Positions 17,196 to 24,169 of a DNA stretch of 32,316 nt are shown piece after piece. Source of the DNA: an uncultured Atopobium sp. (GTDB taxonomy: Bacteria > Actinomycetota > Coriobacteriia > Coriobacteriales > Atopobiaceae); contig CALIAZ010000009.1 in the NCBI GenBank assembly GCA_938045565.1, forward strand, positions 1-32,316. Reading direction: 5' to 3'. The notes under the pieces were generated by a model. It saw only the letters and a list, made by a program, of their open reading frames with translations. It had not been told where the DNA came from and searched no databases. The number at the start of each line of letters is the position of its first letter. The stretch's first letter is position 1. The position numbers and the translations under genes are program-made.

Positions 17196-17357
17196 CCCAG
17201 CAATGGCTTAGTACGTTAGAGAGAATATAAAACAGCATGTAGTCACTATTGTGAGCAAGTTACCTCTAAGCTCTCTTCAGCTACCGTCTGCCGATTAATA
17301 AGCCTTACCCCCTGTAGTAATACTTAAATATTTGATATCTTTAAACATACTTGGGGG

Positions 17358-17481
17358 AGATATTTTCTGTCTGAGCCATCTAGCTTGTATTGCGACTACA
17401 AGCTGGGAAAGTAAGGATCTAAGGAGTGAGGCATTCCTTACGGCACAGTAGAGAAAAAACCTGCAAAGACAGAGAATATCT
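17358..17481 (+). ncRNA. Structured 5' leader RNA, riboswitch-like three-way junction
   Basis: P1 is a 15-bp closing helix (17358-17372 with 17467-17481, 14 Watson-Crick pairs and one G-U). Inside it are P2, a perfect 8-bp hairpin (AGCTTGTA at 17382-17389 with TACAAGCT at 17397-17404, 7-nt loop), and P3, a perfect 7-bp hairpin (GTAAGGA at 17411-17417 with TCCTTAC at 17435-17441, 17-nt purine-rich loop). The joining segments are 9, 6 and 25 nt. P1 ends 4 nt before a GAGGGGAG ribosome site (17486-17493), so folding could control translation of the 31-codon ORF and the genes after it. It does not match the purine, SAM, TPP, FMN, cobalamin, lysine, glycine or T-box consensus that I know. The rest of this long gene-free stretch (17196-17357) shows only A+T-rich sequence and no certain promoter. 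Confidence 0.6.
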
Positions 17482-17498
17482 AATTGAGGGGAGCAATC

Positions 17499-17594
17499 AT
17501 GGCATGCTGCTATGAGAAGCTTATCTCTGCAGGTAACAAGAGTCTCTGCAGAGCTAAAACATCACATTCTTCTGACATGAAGAAGCGTGAGTAA
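17499..17594 (+). CDS. 31-residue leader peptide or small protein
   Basis: The ATG at 17499 follows GAGGGGAG at about 6 nt. The ORF begins MACCYEKLISAGNKSLC and ends SDMKKRE, with three cysteines and a basic character. It stops with TAA one nt before the ATG of the ADP-ribosylglycohydrolase, whose own ribosome site is poor, so coupling is likely. Within it lies an 8-bp hairpin (CTCTGCAG at 17525-17532 with CTGCAGAG at 17546-17553). It could be a leader peptide for translational control or a short functional protein. I recognise no family. Confidence 0.5.
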   Translation: MACCYEKLISAGNKSLCRAKTSHSSDMKKRE

Positions 17595-17595
17595 C

Positions 17596-18630
17596 ATGAG
17601 CACGGCAAGAAAAATTAAACTCTATAGGATGCTTACGGCCCTTGCCTATGGCGACGCCTATGGCATGCCAACAGAGATGATGTCACCACACCAAATCGAT
17701 TTTGCATTTCCTGATGGGGTTCAAAGTCTTTCAAGTCCACCTAAAAATGATTTTTTTGGAAGACCGTTTACCGCAGGTCAAACTACAGATGACACAGCAA
17801 ACGCAATCATTTTGACTAAAAACATCATTGATAACCAGGGAGTTTTTAACCAATCACGCTACTTTGATGCGCTAGAAAATTATGTGGCAACAGAGCCAAA
17901 TGCAGCCCAGGTAGTTGGCCCTTCTACAAGAGCTGCGTTAGCTAATCGACTTTCTGGCCACTCGCTTAAAACGTGCGGTCGCCTTGGAACCACTAACGGA
18001 TGTGCCATGAAGTGTGCGCCGTTGGCTTCAATTGTAAGTTGGAAAGACAAGCATGCGCTCATTAACAGCGTTACTGATCTTGCGCTTCCCACTCATGGAA
18101 CTAACGTAGCTATCATGGGCGCAGCAATGATTGTTGCCGCCATAAGCAGAGGTCTTTCTGAAAACTCGTTTACGGTAGAGGACGCTCTTGAAACTGCTTT
18201 AAGTTACGGACACCGAGCTCTCTACACAAAAATTGGTACACAAATGCCTATACCCAGCATGCATCAAAAGTGCATCATGGCGCTGGAGTTTTGCGAGGGT
18301 GCCAAAAACCTAGAAGCTCCCCTAGCAGCATCAAGAGACATCTACGACTACTGCGGCTGTGGTTATGAAACCATAGAGACAATACCGGCAGTTCTTGCGG
18401 TAGTTAAGCTCTCTCAAGGAAAAGTCTCTAAAGCAGCTAGAATAGCTGCGGAGATGGGTGGAGACACAGACACCATTGGGTCTATTGCCTGCGCTATTTG
18501 TTCACAGATTCACTATGACGTTTTGCCTGATGAGGTACATCTACTCGAGCGCATCAATGGATACCAGTTTGAAAAACTTGCAAACGATTTGGAAAATGCC
18601 ACTTCCCTACCGTATGATGTAGCTATCTAG
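17596..18630 (+). CDS. ADP-ribosylglycohydrolase family protein
   Basis: About 344 residues of the DraG/ARH family, which removes ADP-ribose from proteins or small molecules using two magnesium ions. Metal motifs are GDAYGMPTE near the N-terminus, TTDDTANAI, and the C-terminal GGDTDTIGSIACAI. The middle contains NGCAMKCAPL and PTHGTNVAIMGAA, as in other family members. The ATG at 17596 directly follows the 31-codon ORF (TAACATG); a GTG at 17587 is an alternative that overlaps it. Adenosine deaminase follows after 45 nt, suggesting work on ADP-ribose- or nucleoside-type metabolites. The precise substrate is not known. Confidence 0.88.
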   Translation: MSTARKIKLYRMLTALAYGDAYGMPTEMMSPHQIDFAFPDGVQSLSSPPKNDFFGRPFTAGQTTDDTANAIILTKNIIDNQGVFNQSRYFDALENYVATEPNAAQVVGPSTRAALANRLSGHSLKTCGRLGTTNGCAMKCAPLASIVSWKDKHALINSVTDLALPTHGTNVAIMGAAMIVAAISRGLSENSFTVEDALETALSYGHRALYTKIGTQMPIPSMHQKCIMALEFCEGAKNLEAPLAASRDIYDYCGCGYETIETIPAVLAVVKLSQGKVSKAARIAAEMGGDTDTIGSIACAICSQIHYDVLPDEVHLLERINGYQFEKLANDLENATSLPYDVAI

Positions 18631-18675
18631 TTTGCGCTCTTTGCGCCATAGCATACGTTTCTTGTAGGAGGCGCC

Positions 18676-19674
18676 ATGAGCTCCTGTGCTCTTATCGATT
18701 TGCATGTTCATCTTGATGGATCAATTCCACTATCTGCCGCAGCTCAACTTGCAGCAGATGCGGGACTTGATTTCTCTTTGGCTGAACTCAAAGAAATGAT
18801 GCAAGTCCCAGCTCATTGCCAGGATCTTAACCAGTATCTTGCAACATTTGAGCTGCCGCTCAAGCTTATGCAGTCAGCACAGGGCATTCGTACGGTTGCA
18901 AAGGCATTCCACGAGCAACTTGACACAGAAGGCATTCTCTATGCTGAGCCCCGCTTTGCACCAGGAAGTCTTACTGCAGGAGGTCTTTCTCAGCAAGAAG
19001 TTCTTGAGGCTGTTCTTGCTGGTAGAGCTGACTTCTATGCAGAGCACCCACAGTCAGAGCTCCACACAGCGTATATTGTTTGCGCTATGCGTGGCACAGG
19101 TGAAGAGCTTAAGCACAAAAATGAAGAGTCAATTGATCTAGCGGCAACATACCTTGGAAATGGCGTCGTAGCATCAGACTTAGCAGGAGCAGAAGCGCTC
19201 TTTGCCACAGAGAATTTCTCGTCACTTTTTGCTGAAGCACAAAGAAAAGATGTTCCTTTTACTATTCACGCGGGAGAGGCTACTGGTCCAGAAAGCATCA
19301 AGGCTGCACTTCGACTTGGCGCACAACGTATTGGTCACGGTGTTCGCTCTTTGGAGGACGCAGGCGTTATCCAGGACCTCAAGGCTGCAAATGTTGCTCT
19401 TGAGATTTGCCCTACCAGCAACCTTCAGACGCGTATCTTTGAGTCAATAGAGCACTTCCCTCTTGAGCAACTGCTTGATGCAGGTCTGACGGTTACTATC
19501 AACACGGACAACATGACTGTCTCCAACACTACCCTCTCGCGCGAGTTTGAGCTTTTACAACAGCACTGCGGTCTAGACAAAAATACCGCACGTGAGCTTG
19601 CTGAAAATGCTGCACGTGCGGTATTTAGTAATTCTAGCGAGAAGGATCGTCTACTTGCCCACCTTAGACAATAG
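18676..19674 (+). CDS. add: Adenosine deaminase
   Basis: 332 residues of the adenosine deaminase family, which converts adenosine to inosine in purine salvage. Zinc and catalytic motifs are DLHVHLDGS (first two His), HAGEATGP (third His with catalytic Glu), RIGHGVRS and NTDNMTVSNT, where the usual TDDP reads TDNM, a variant found in other Gram-positive sequences. A good TAGGAGG site lies before the ATG at 18676. It is cotranscribed with the ADP-ribosylglycohydrolase. Its 3' end overlaps the convergent copA 3' end by 11 bp, with no terminator between them. Confidence 0.93.
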   Translation: MSSCALIDLHVHLDGSIPLSAAAQLAADAGLDFSLAELKEMMQVPAHCQDLNQYLATFELPLKLMQSAQGIRTVAKAFHEQLDTEGILYAEPRFAPGSLTAGGLSQQEVLEAVLAGRADFYAEHPQSELHTAYIVCAMRGTGEELKHKNEESIDLAATYLGNGVVASDLAGAEALFATENFSSLFAEAQRKDVPFTIHAGEATGPESIKAALRLGAQRIGHGVRSLEDAGVIQDLKAANVALEICPTSNLQTRIFESIEHFPLEQLLDAGLTVTINTDNMTVSNTTLSREFELLQQHCGLDKNTARELAENAARAVFSNSSEKDRLLAHLRQ

Positions 19675-19870
19675 TAGCCTCATATCCTGCCTGAACAACA
19701 GCGTCAACCAATGCGCTATCAGCGACATCAGAAGATAGCTCAACTACCGCACTCTTCTCGTCAAGTGAAACGGTTGCCTTAGAGACACCCTCGACAGCCT
19801 CAAGAGCCTGTGTGACGTGTGCAACACAGTGCTGGCAAGACATGCCCTCTACGTTTAGTTTCTTCTCCAT
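19664..19870 (-). CDS. copZ: Possible free CopZ copper chaperone from an internal start within copA
   Basis: The C-terminal 68 codons of copA, from the ATG at 19868-19870, equal a complete CopZ protein (GMSCQHC motif, beta-alpha-beta-beta-alpha-beta length). The DNA just upstream reads AAGGAGGAATCTTATATG: a perfect Shine-Dalgarno sequence 8 nt from an ATG, inside the coding frame. This may be the remnant of a former separate copZ gene fused to copA, or an active second start giving free CopZ as well as the fused form. E. coli also makes a free metal-binding chaperone from copA, though by frameshifting. Confidence 0.5.
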   Translation of the reverse strand: MEKKLNVEGMSCQHCVAHVTQALEAVEGVSKATVSLDEKSAVVELSSDVADSALVDAVVQAGYEATIV

Positions 19871-22267
19871 ATAAGATTCCTCCTTCTGTGACGCGGATGC
19901 GTCGTTTGTGGACTTAGGTTGAACGCCAATGACTGGTTTTGTGTCATGAGCGTTTTGGCGAGTTGCTGAGCTTGTATTCTTTGGCTTCCAAGTGCGCAGG
20001 CGTAGTGCATTGCATACAACAAAGACTGACGAGAAGCCCATGGCGGCTGCACCAATCATAGGGTTCAGCGAAATACCAAATGGATACAACAAACCCATAG
20101 CAACAGGGATACAAATGGTGTTATAGAACAGTGCCCAGAACAGGTTCTCTTTGATGTTGGTCATAGTGGCTCGAGAGAGCTCAATTGAGGTGGCGACATC
20201 AGCTGGATCAGACTTCATCAAGACAATGTCAGCAGACTCAATAGCAACATCGGTGCCTGCACCAATTGCAATACCCACGTTTGCTCGAGCGAGTGCCGGA
20301 GCGTCGTTAATACCATCGCCAACCATGACAACGTTTTCTCCAGCGTCCTGGAACTGCCTAATATAGGACTCTTTTTGGCTTGGTAAGACGTCAGAGATGA
20401 CCTGGTCAACGCCAAGCTCCTTACCAATGACATTTGCCGTTGTTGCCTGATCGCCGGTAAGCATGACGGACTTAACGCCCATAGCACGAAGACGAGCAAT
20501 GGTGGATGCACTGGTCTGCTTAACCTTATCGGCCACGGCAATGACACCAAGAAGTTTACCCTCAAGCGCAAAGTATAGCGGTGTCTTTGCCTGTTCAGCT
20601 AGCTGCTGAGCCTGGAAAGTCAGCTCTTGTGTGCTGATGCCCTCCTGCTCCATGAGACGAGCGTTACCAGCTACAAGGCGTTTCTCGCCAACCTTTGCCG
20701 TGAGACCGCCGCCTGCAACCTGTGAGAACTCCTGCACATCAAAAGTGCTAGCTGCAGATTCTCCAAGCTTCTCTTGAGCGTACGTAACAATTGCCTGCGC
20801 AAGTGGATGCTCGCTCTTCTGCTCAAGAGCGTACGCATACTCAAGCAGCTGATCCTTAGAAGCGCCACCTGCACAAAGTACGTCGGTTACGCTTGGCTTA
20901 CCCTCGGTGAGTGTTCCCGTCTTATCAAGAACAACCACGGTTGCGCGTACTGCACCCTCAAGCGCCTCGGCGGACTTGACCAAAATTCCATTTGAAGCGC
21001 CCAGACCAGTGCCCACCATAATGGCGGTAGGTGTTGCCAGACCAAGTGCACAAGGGCACGAAATAACAAGAACAGAAACAGCGTGCGAGAGAGCAACTGC
21101 AAAGTCGCCAGGCGCCACAAAGACAAACCATGCAGCAAAGGTTACCAGCGCAATTCCAATGACAACAGGGACAAAAACACCAGCAATGCTGTCAGCAAGT
21201 CGCTCGATAGGTGCCTTGGAGCTTGTGGCCTCGTCAACCAAGCGGATGATACCTGCAAGCGTTGTGTCATCGCCAACGGCGGTAGCGCGCATCTTAAACC
21301 AGCCGCCGGTAGATACTGTAGCACCTGTCACGGAATCGCCAGCAGTCTTGCTTACAGGAACAGGCTCTCCGGTAATAGCGGACTCATCAACAGATCCTTC
21401 TCCTTCGATGACCTGGCCATCAACAGGAATTGACTGTCCAGCCCTTACCACAAGTACGTCTCCCACCACAACAGTCTCTGCAGGAACTTCCTGCTCAACA
21501 CCGTCTTTGACGAGAATAGCCGTCTTTGGAGTAAGGTTCATGAGCGCATTAATTGCACCAGTGGTATGACCTTTTGCACGAGCCTCAAAGAACTTGCCCA
21601 GGGTAATCAGAGCAAGAATCAAACCAGCAGACTCAAAGTACATGCCGTGCATTGCATGGTGAGCTGCAGCTACATCTCCTGCAACAAAAGCGTTTGCCAT
21701 CTGGTACAGGCTGACAACGCTGTAGGCAAACGATGCTGCTGAACCCAGCGCTATGAGTGAGTCCATATTAGGTACACCGTGCAAAAGTGAGCGGAATCCG
21801 CCAATAAAATAGTGGCGACAAATAAACAGAATAGGGATGCAGAGCAAAAGCTCAGTAAGAGCCAAGTTCATCATGCCATTCATTCCAGAAACAGCAGGTG
21901 GAACAGGTGCTCCCATCATCTCGCCCATGGCAAGATAGAACAGTGGAATGGCAAACGCCATTGAAGAAATGAGCTCAATCTTCTTCTGTTTTACTGCCTT
22001 TTCTGAAGCACTGGTTGCATCTGCTTTAGCATCTGCAGCGGATTCCTTTTTGTCACTTCGAGGCGTTGCTTCATAGCCTGCTTTGCTTACTGCATCAGAA
22101 ATCTTCTTAAGGGTGTCTGGGTTACCGTCATAATCAACTTCCATCGAATTCTTAAGCAGATTAACGCGAGCTTCAGAGACACCAGAAACAGAGTTTGCTG
22201 CCTTCTCTACGTGCGCAGAACAACTTGCGCACGTCATTCCTTGTACATCAAAAACTTTCTGATCCAT
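19664..22267 (-). CDS. copA: Copper-translocating P1B-type ATPase with C-terminal CopZ-like domain
   Basis: 867 residues. N-terminal metal-binding domain with GMTCASC (Cys13, Cys16), eight membrane segments, phosphatase motif TGEP, transmembrane CPC (SCPCALGLATPT), phosphorylation site DKTGTLTEG, HP motif SEHPLAQA and hinge GDGINDAPAL. It exports Cu(I). Unusually, after the last membrane helices and a 45-residue hydrophilic linker there is a second heavy-metal domain at the C-terminus (GMSCQHC, Cys811 and Cys814), corresponding to a whole CopZ chaperone. Start ATG at 22267 with GGCGGAG upstream, 9 nt after csoR. It is part of the csoR-copA operon and is expected to be copper-induced. Confidence 0.95.
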   Translation of the reverse strand: MDQKVFDVQGMTCASCSAHVEKAANSVSGVSEARVNLLKNSMEVDYDGNPDTLKKISDAVSKAGYEATPRSDKKESAADAKADATSASEKAVKQKKIELISSMAFAIPLFYLAMGEMMGAPVPPAVSGMNGMMNLALTELLLCIPILFICRHYFIGGFRSLLHGVPNMDSLIALGSAASFAYSVVSLYQMANAFVAGDVAAAHHAMHGMYFESAGLILALITLGKFFEARAKGHTTGAINALMNLTPKTAILVKDGVEQEVPAETVVVGDVLVVRAGQSIPVDGQVIEGEGSVDESAITGEPVPVSKTAGDSVTGATVSTGGWFKMRATAVGDDTTLAGIIRLVDEATSSKAPIERLADSIAGVFVPVVIGIALVTFAAWFVFVAPGDFAVALSHAVSVLVISCPCALGLATPTAIMVGTGLGASNGILVKSAEALEGAVRATVVVLDKTGTLTEGKPSVTDVLCAGGASKDQLLEYAYALEQKSEHPLAQAIVTYAQEKLGESAASTFDVQEFSQVAGGGLTAKVGEKRLVAGNARLMEQEGISTQELTFQAQQLAEQAKTPLYFALEGKLLGVIAVADKVKQTSASTIARLRAMGVKSVMLTGDQATTANVIGKELGVDQVISDVLPSQKESYIRQFQDAGENVVMVGDGINDAPALARANVGIAIGAGTDVAIESADIVLMKSDPADVATSIELSRATMTNIKENLFWALFYNTICIPVAMGLLYPFGISLNPMIGAAAMGFSSVFVVCNALRLRTWKPKNTSSATRQNAHDTKPVIGVQPKSTNDASASQKEESYMEKKLNVEGMSCQHCVAHVTQALEAVEGVSKATVSLDEKSAVVELSSDVADSALVDAVVQAGYEATIV

Positions 22268-22276
22268 AACTCCGCC

Positions 22277-22600
22277 TTACATAAAACGCTTAAAGAGGTC
22301 CATAACCTCATCAATAACTTCTGTGTCACCCGACTGGATACGATCAACTACGCAAGACTCCAGGTGATCCTGCATTACTTCTCTTGAGATGGCCTTAACC
22401 GCAGACTCAACTGCTGCAAGCTGAATAAGAACATCTCCGCAATAACGATCATCATCAATCATTGTTTTAATGCCATTAAGCTGGCCAATTGCGCGGTTAA
22501 TACGGCGAGAAACCCCATTTTTTAGCTTGCTTGAACGAGGAGTTGCCTTGTGATCACAATGACAGCAGGTCTCCTGCGATTGACCGCCTTTCTGAGCCAT
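22277..22600 (-). CDS. csoR: CsoR-family copper-sensing transcriptional repressor
   Basis: 107 residues, an all-helical repressor of the CsoR/RcnR family. The Cu(I) ligands form the C-H-C pattern: Cys54 (DRYCGDVLIQLAAV), His79 and Cys83 (DHLESC). The DNA-contacting helix is RRINRAIGQLNGIKTMI. An N-terminal extension carries TCCHCDHK (Cys12, 13, 15; His14, 17), which might be an extra metal site. AAGGAGGA precedes the ATG at 22600. It is the first gene of the operon and should repress itself and copA until copper binds. Confidence 0.94.
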   Translation of the reverse strand: MAQKGGQSQETCCHCDHKATPRSSKLKNGVSRRINRAIGQLNGIKTMIDDDRYCGDVLIQLAAVESAVKAISREVMQDHLESCVVDRIQSGDTEVIDEVMDLFKRFM

Positions 22601-22614
22601 CTGTCCTCCTTCAC

Positions 22615-22631
22615 ATACCCTTAGGGGGTAT
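22615..22631. promoter_or_regulatory. CsoR operator 2
   Basis: ATACCCTTAGGGGGTAT, a 17-bp inverted repeat very like the B. subtilis CsoR site. It lies between the promoter and the csoR start, 34 bp centre to centre from operator 1. Confidence 0.7.
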
Positions 22632-22645
22632 TAGTTTCTGTAAGC

Positions 22646-22675
22646 AGTATACCCCCATACGGTATTTCTATACAA
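22646..22675 (-). promoter_or_regulatory. csoR-copA promoter with overlapping CsoR operator 1
   Basis: On the minus strand TTGTAT (22670-22675), an 18-nt spacer and TATACT (22646-22651). Operator 1, ATACCCCCATACGGTAT on the plus strand (22649-22665), covers the spacer and part of the -10, so CsoR binding would block RNA polymerase. Confidence 0.65.
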
Positions 22676-22676
22676 C

Positions 22677-22705
22677 AAAAAACAGCGACCAAAGCCGCTG
22701 TTTTT
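22677..22705 (-). terminator. Intrinsic terminator after rmuC
   Basis: Stem AAAAACAGCG with CGCTGTTTTT and an 8-nt loop. The U-run functions on the minus strand 43 nt beyond the rmuC stop and just before the csoR promoter. Confidence 0.8.
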
Positions 22706-22747
22706 ATCTACTCATAAAAGAGAATGTCAGCACTCAAATGCTACGTG

Positions 22748-24109
22748 CTACTCATCATCCTCTTGATCTTCAACACTTCCCTCAACAAGACCAAGAGTAT
22801 TCTGTGCATCTTCCAGGCTCTCTAACGCGGTCACACCTCTGAGCTTACGATTCATAGCCTTAGTTCTGGTAGTAAGAATCTTATCAATGGTGGTTTCTGC
22901 AGTTCTAATTTGTTTCTGAGCCTTCTCAAGCTGAGCCTGATATGTCTCAAACTCTGTCTTAACTGCAGAGAGAACTTTTTGAATCTCGTCCGCATGCTTC
23001 TGAATAGCAACTGACTGAAATCCCATTTGAAGGCTGTTAAGAAGCGCAGCCATAGTGGAAGGTCCACACACATTAACTCGATATTCTCTTTGTAGCTGCT
23101 CAAGAAGACCTGTCTGACTGACTACCTCTGCATAAAGTCCCTCAAAAGGAAGGAACAAAATAGCAAAGTTGGTTGTCTCTGGTGGAGCAATATACTTTGT
23201 AGAAATATCTTTTGCTTCAGCCTTAATACGGGTTTCCAGACCCTTTTTAGCAGCAGCAATAGCCTCTTCATTTCCTGCGTTAATCGCATCTACTAGATGC
23301 TCGTACGTATCTCCAGGGAACTTAGAATCAATAGGAAGCCAAACGGTCTCCCCTGACTCTCCAGGCAACTTAACGGCAAACTCAACACGCTCAGTAGAAC
23401 CAGAAACAGTAGCTACATTTTCTTCATACTGCTCTGGAGAAAGAATGTCTCTGAGAATTGCGCCAAGCTGAATCTCTCCAACAATTCCGCGAGTCTTAAC
23501 GCCAGAGAGAACCTTTTTCAAGTCTCCAACGCCTTCTGCAAGGCCACGCATTTCTCCCAAGCCTTGATGCACTTGCTCAAGTTGCGTAGATACGCGCTGG
23601 AACGATTGAGTCATACGCTCATCAAGCGTTTTCTGGAGCTTCTCGTCAACAGTCTGACGCATAAGCTCAAGCTTTGCTTCATTCTCTTTGCGCATATCAC
23701 TGAGCTGCTTATCAACAGTCTCTCTAACCTTGCCAAGCTGCTCAGTTGAGGCCTTAGAAGTTGCTGTCATGTTATCATCAACGCGACGCTGAAAAGCATC
23801 AAAGCGCGCGTCAAGCTGAGCAATACGCTGGTCAGTCTGCTTTGTCTGATCTTGTAGTGTAGTAGTGAGCTTTTGACCAACTACCTCTCTTACCTGCTCA
23901 AGCTTTGTGTCCATAAGCTGATGCATGTTTGCCATGTTATCTGTAACACGACGGTCCAACTCTTGAGAACTTCTCATAAGCTCTGAAGATGCTGACTGAT
24001 TTTGCTCTTGCAAGGTCTTCAATTGCGAAAGCTTAGAGGAAAGTGTGACAAGAATCACAATCAGTAGAATAGAGACTGCAATCAAAACTAACAGCACAAG
24101 CAAATCCAC
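22748..24109 (-). CDS. rmuC: DNA recombination protein RmuC
   Basis: 453 residues. One N-terminal membrane helix (about 1-22), a coiled coil from about 26 to 190, then the RmuC nuclease-like domain (LSGVKTRGIVGEIQLGAILRDIL, LPIDSKFPGDTYEHLVDA, FLPFEGLYAEV, GPSTMAALLNSLQMGF in pieces). RmuC limits recombination at short inverted repeats in E. coli and is membrane-tethered. The start is GTG at 24109 with GGGGAG 4 nt upstream. The C-terminus is acidic. It lies 60 nt after the protease gene, probably in the same transcript, and is followed by a terminator. Confidence 0.93.
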   Translation of the reverse strand: MDLLVLLVLIAVSILLIVILVTLSSKLSQLKTLQEQNQSASSELMRSSQELDRRVTDNMANMHQLMDTKLEQVREVVGQKLTTTLQDQTKQTDQRIAQLDARFDAFQRRVDDNMTATSKASTEQLGKVRETVDKQLSDMRKENEAKLELMRQTVDEKLQKTLDERMTQSFQRVSTQLEQVHQGLGEMRGLAEGVGDLKKVLSGVKTRGIVGEIQLGAILRDILSPEQYEENVATVSGSTERVEFAVKLPGESGETVWLPIDSKFPGDTYEHLVDAINAGNEEAIAAAKKGLETRIKAEAKDISTKYIAPPETTNFAILFLPFEGLYAEVVSQTGLLEQLQREYRVNVCGPSTMAALLNSLQMGFQSVAIQKHADEIQKVLSAVKTEFETYQAQLEKAQKQIRTAETTIDKILTTRTKAMNRKLRGVTALESLEDAQNTLGLVEGSVEDQEDDE

Positions 24110-24169
24110 AAGACTCCCCTAACTCCTAACACAACACATAGGCGCGATTAAGCAAACGCAAGCTGCACA

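Noticed and set aside
17303..17357. Copper (CsoR) operator from CCCCC ... GGGGG
   Set aside because: The arms are about 40 nt apart and lack the ATACC-n7-GGTAT outline found before csoR.
17358..17481. Known riboswitch or ribozyme (purine, T-box, c-di-GMP, hammerhead) for the leader RNA
   Set aside because: Fragments such as GGCACAG and GCAAAG recall c-di-GMP-I, but the conserved core and helix order do not fit. The T-box AGGGTGG core and the hammerhead CUGANGA core are absent.
20907..21569. 220-codon open frame on the plus strand
   Set aside because: Antisense to copA in a region with clear ATPase motifs.
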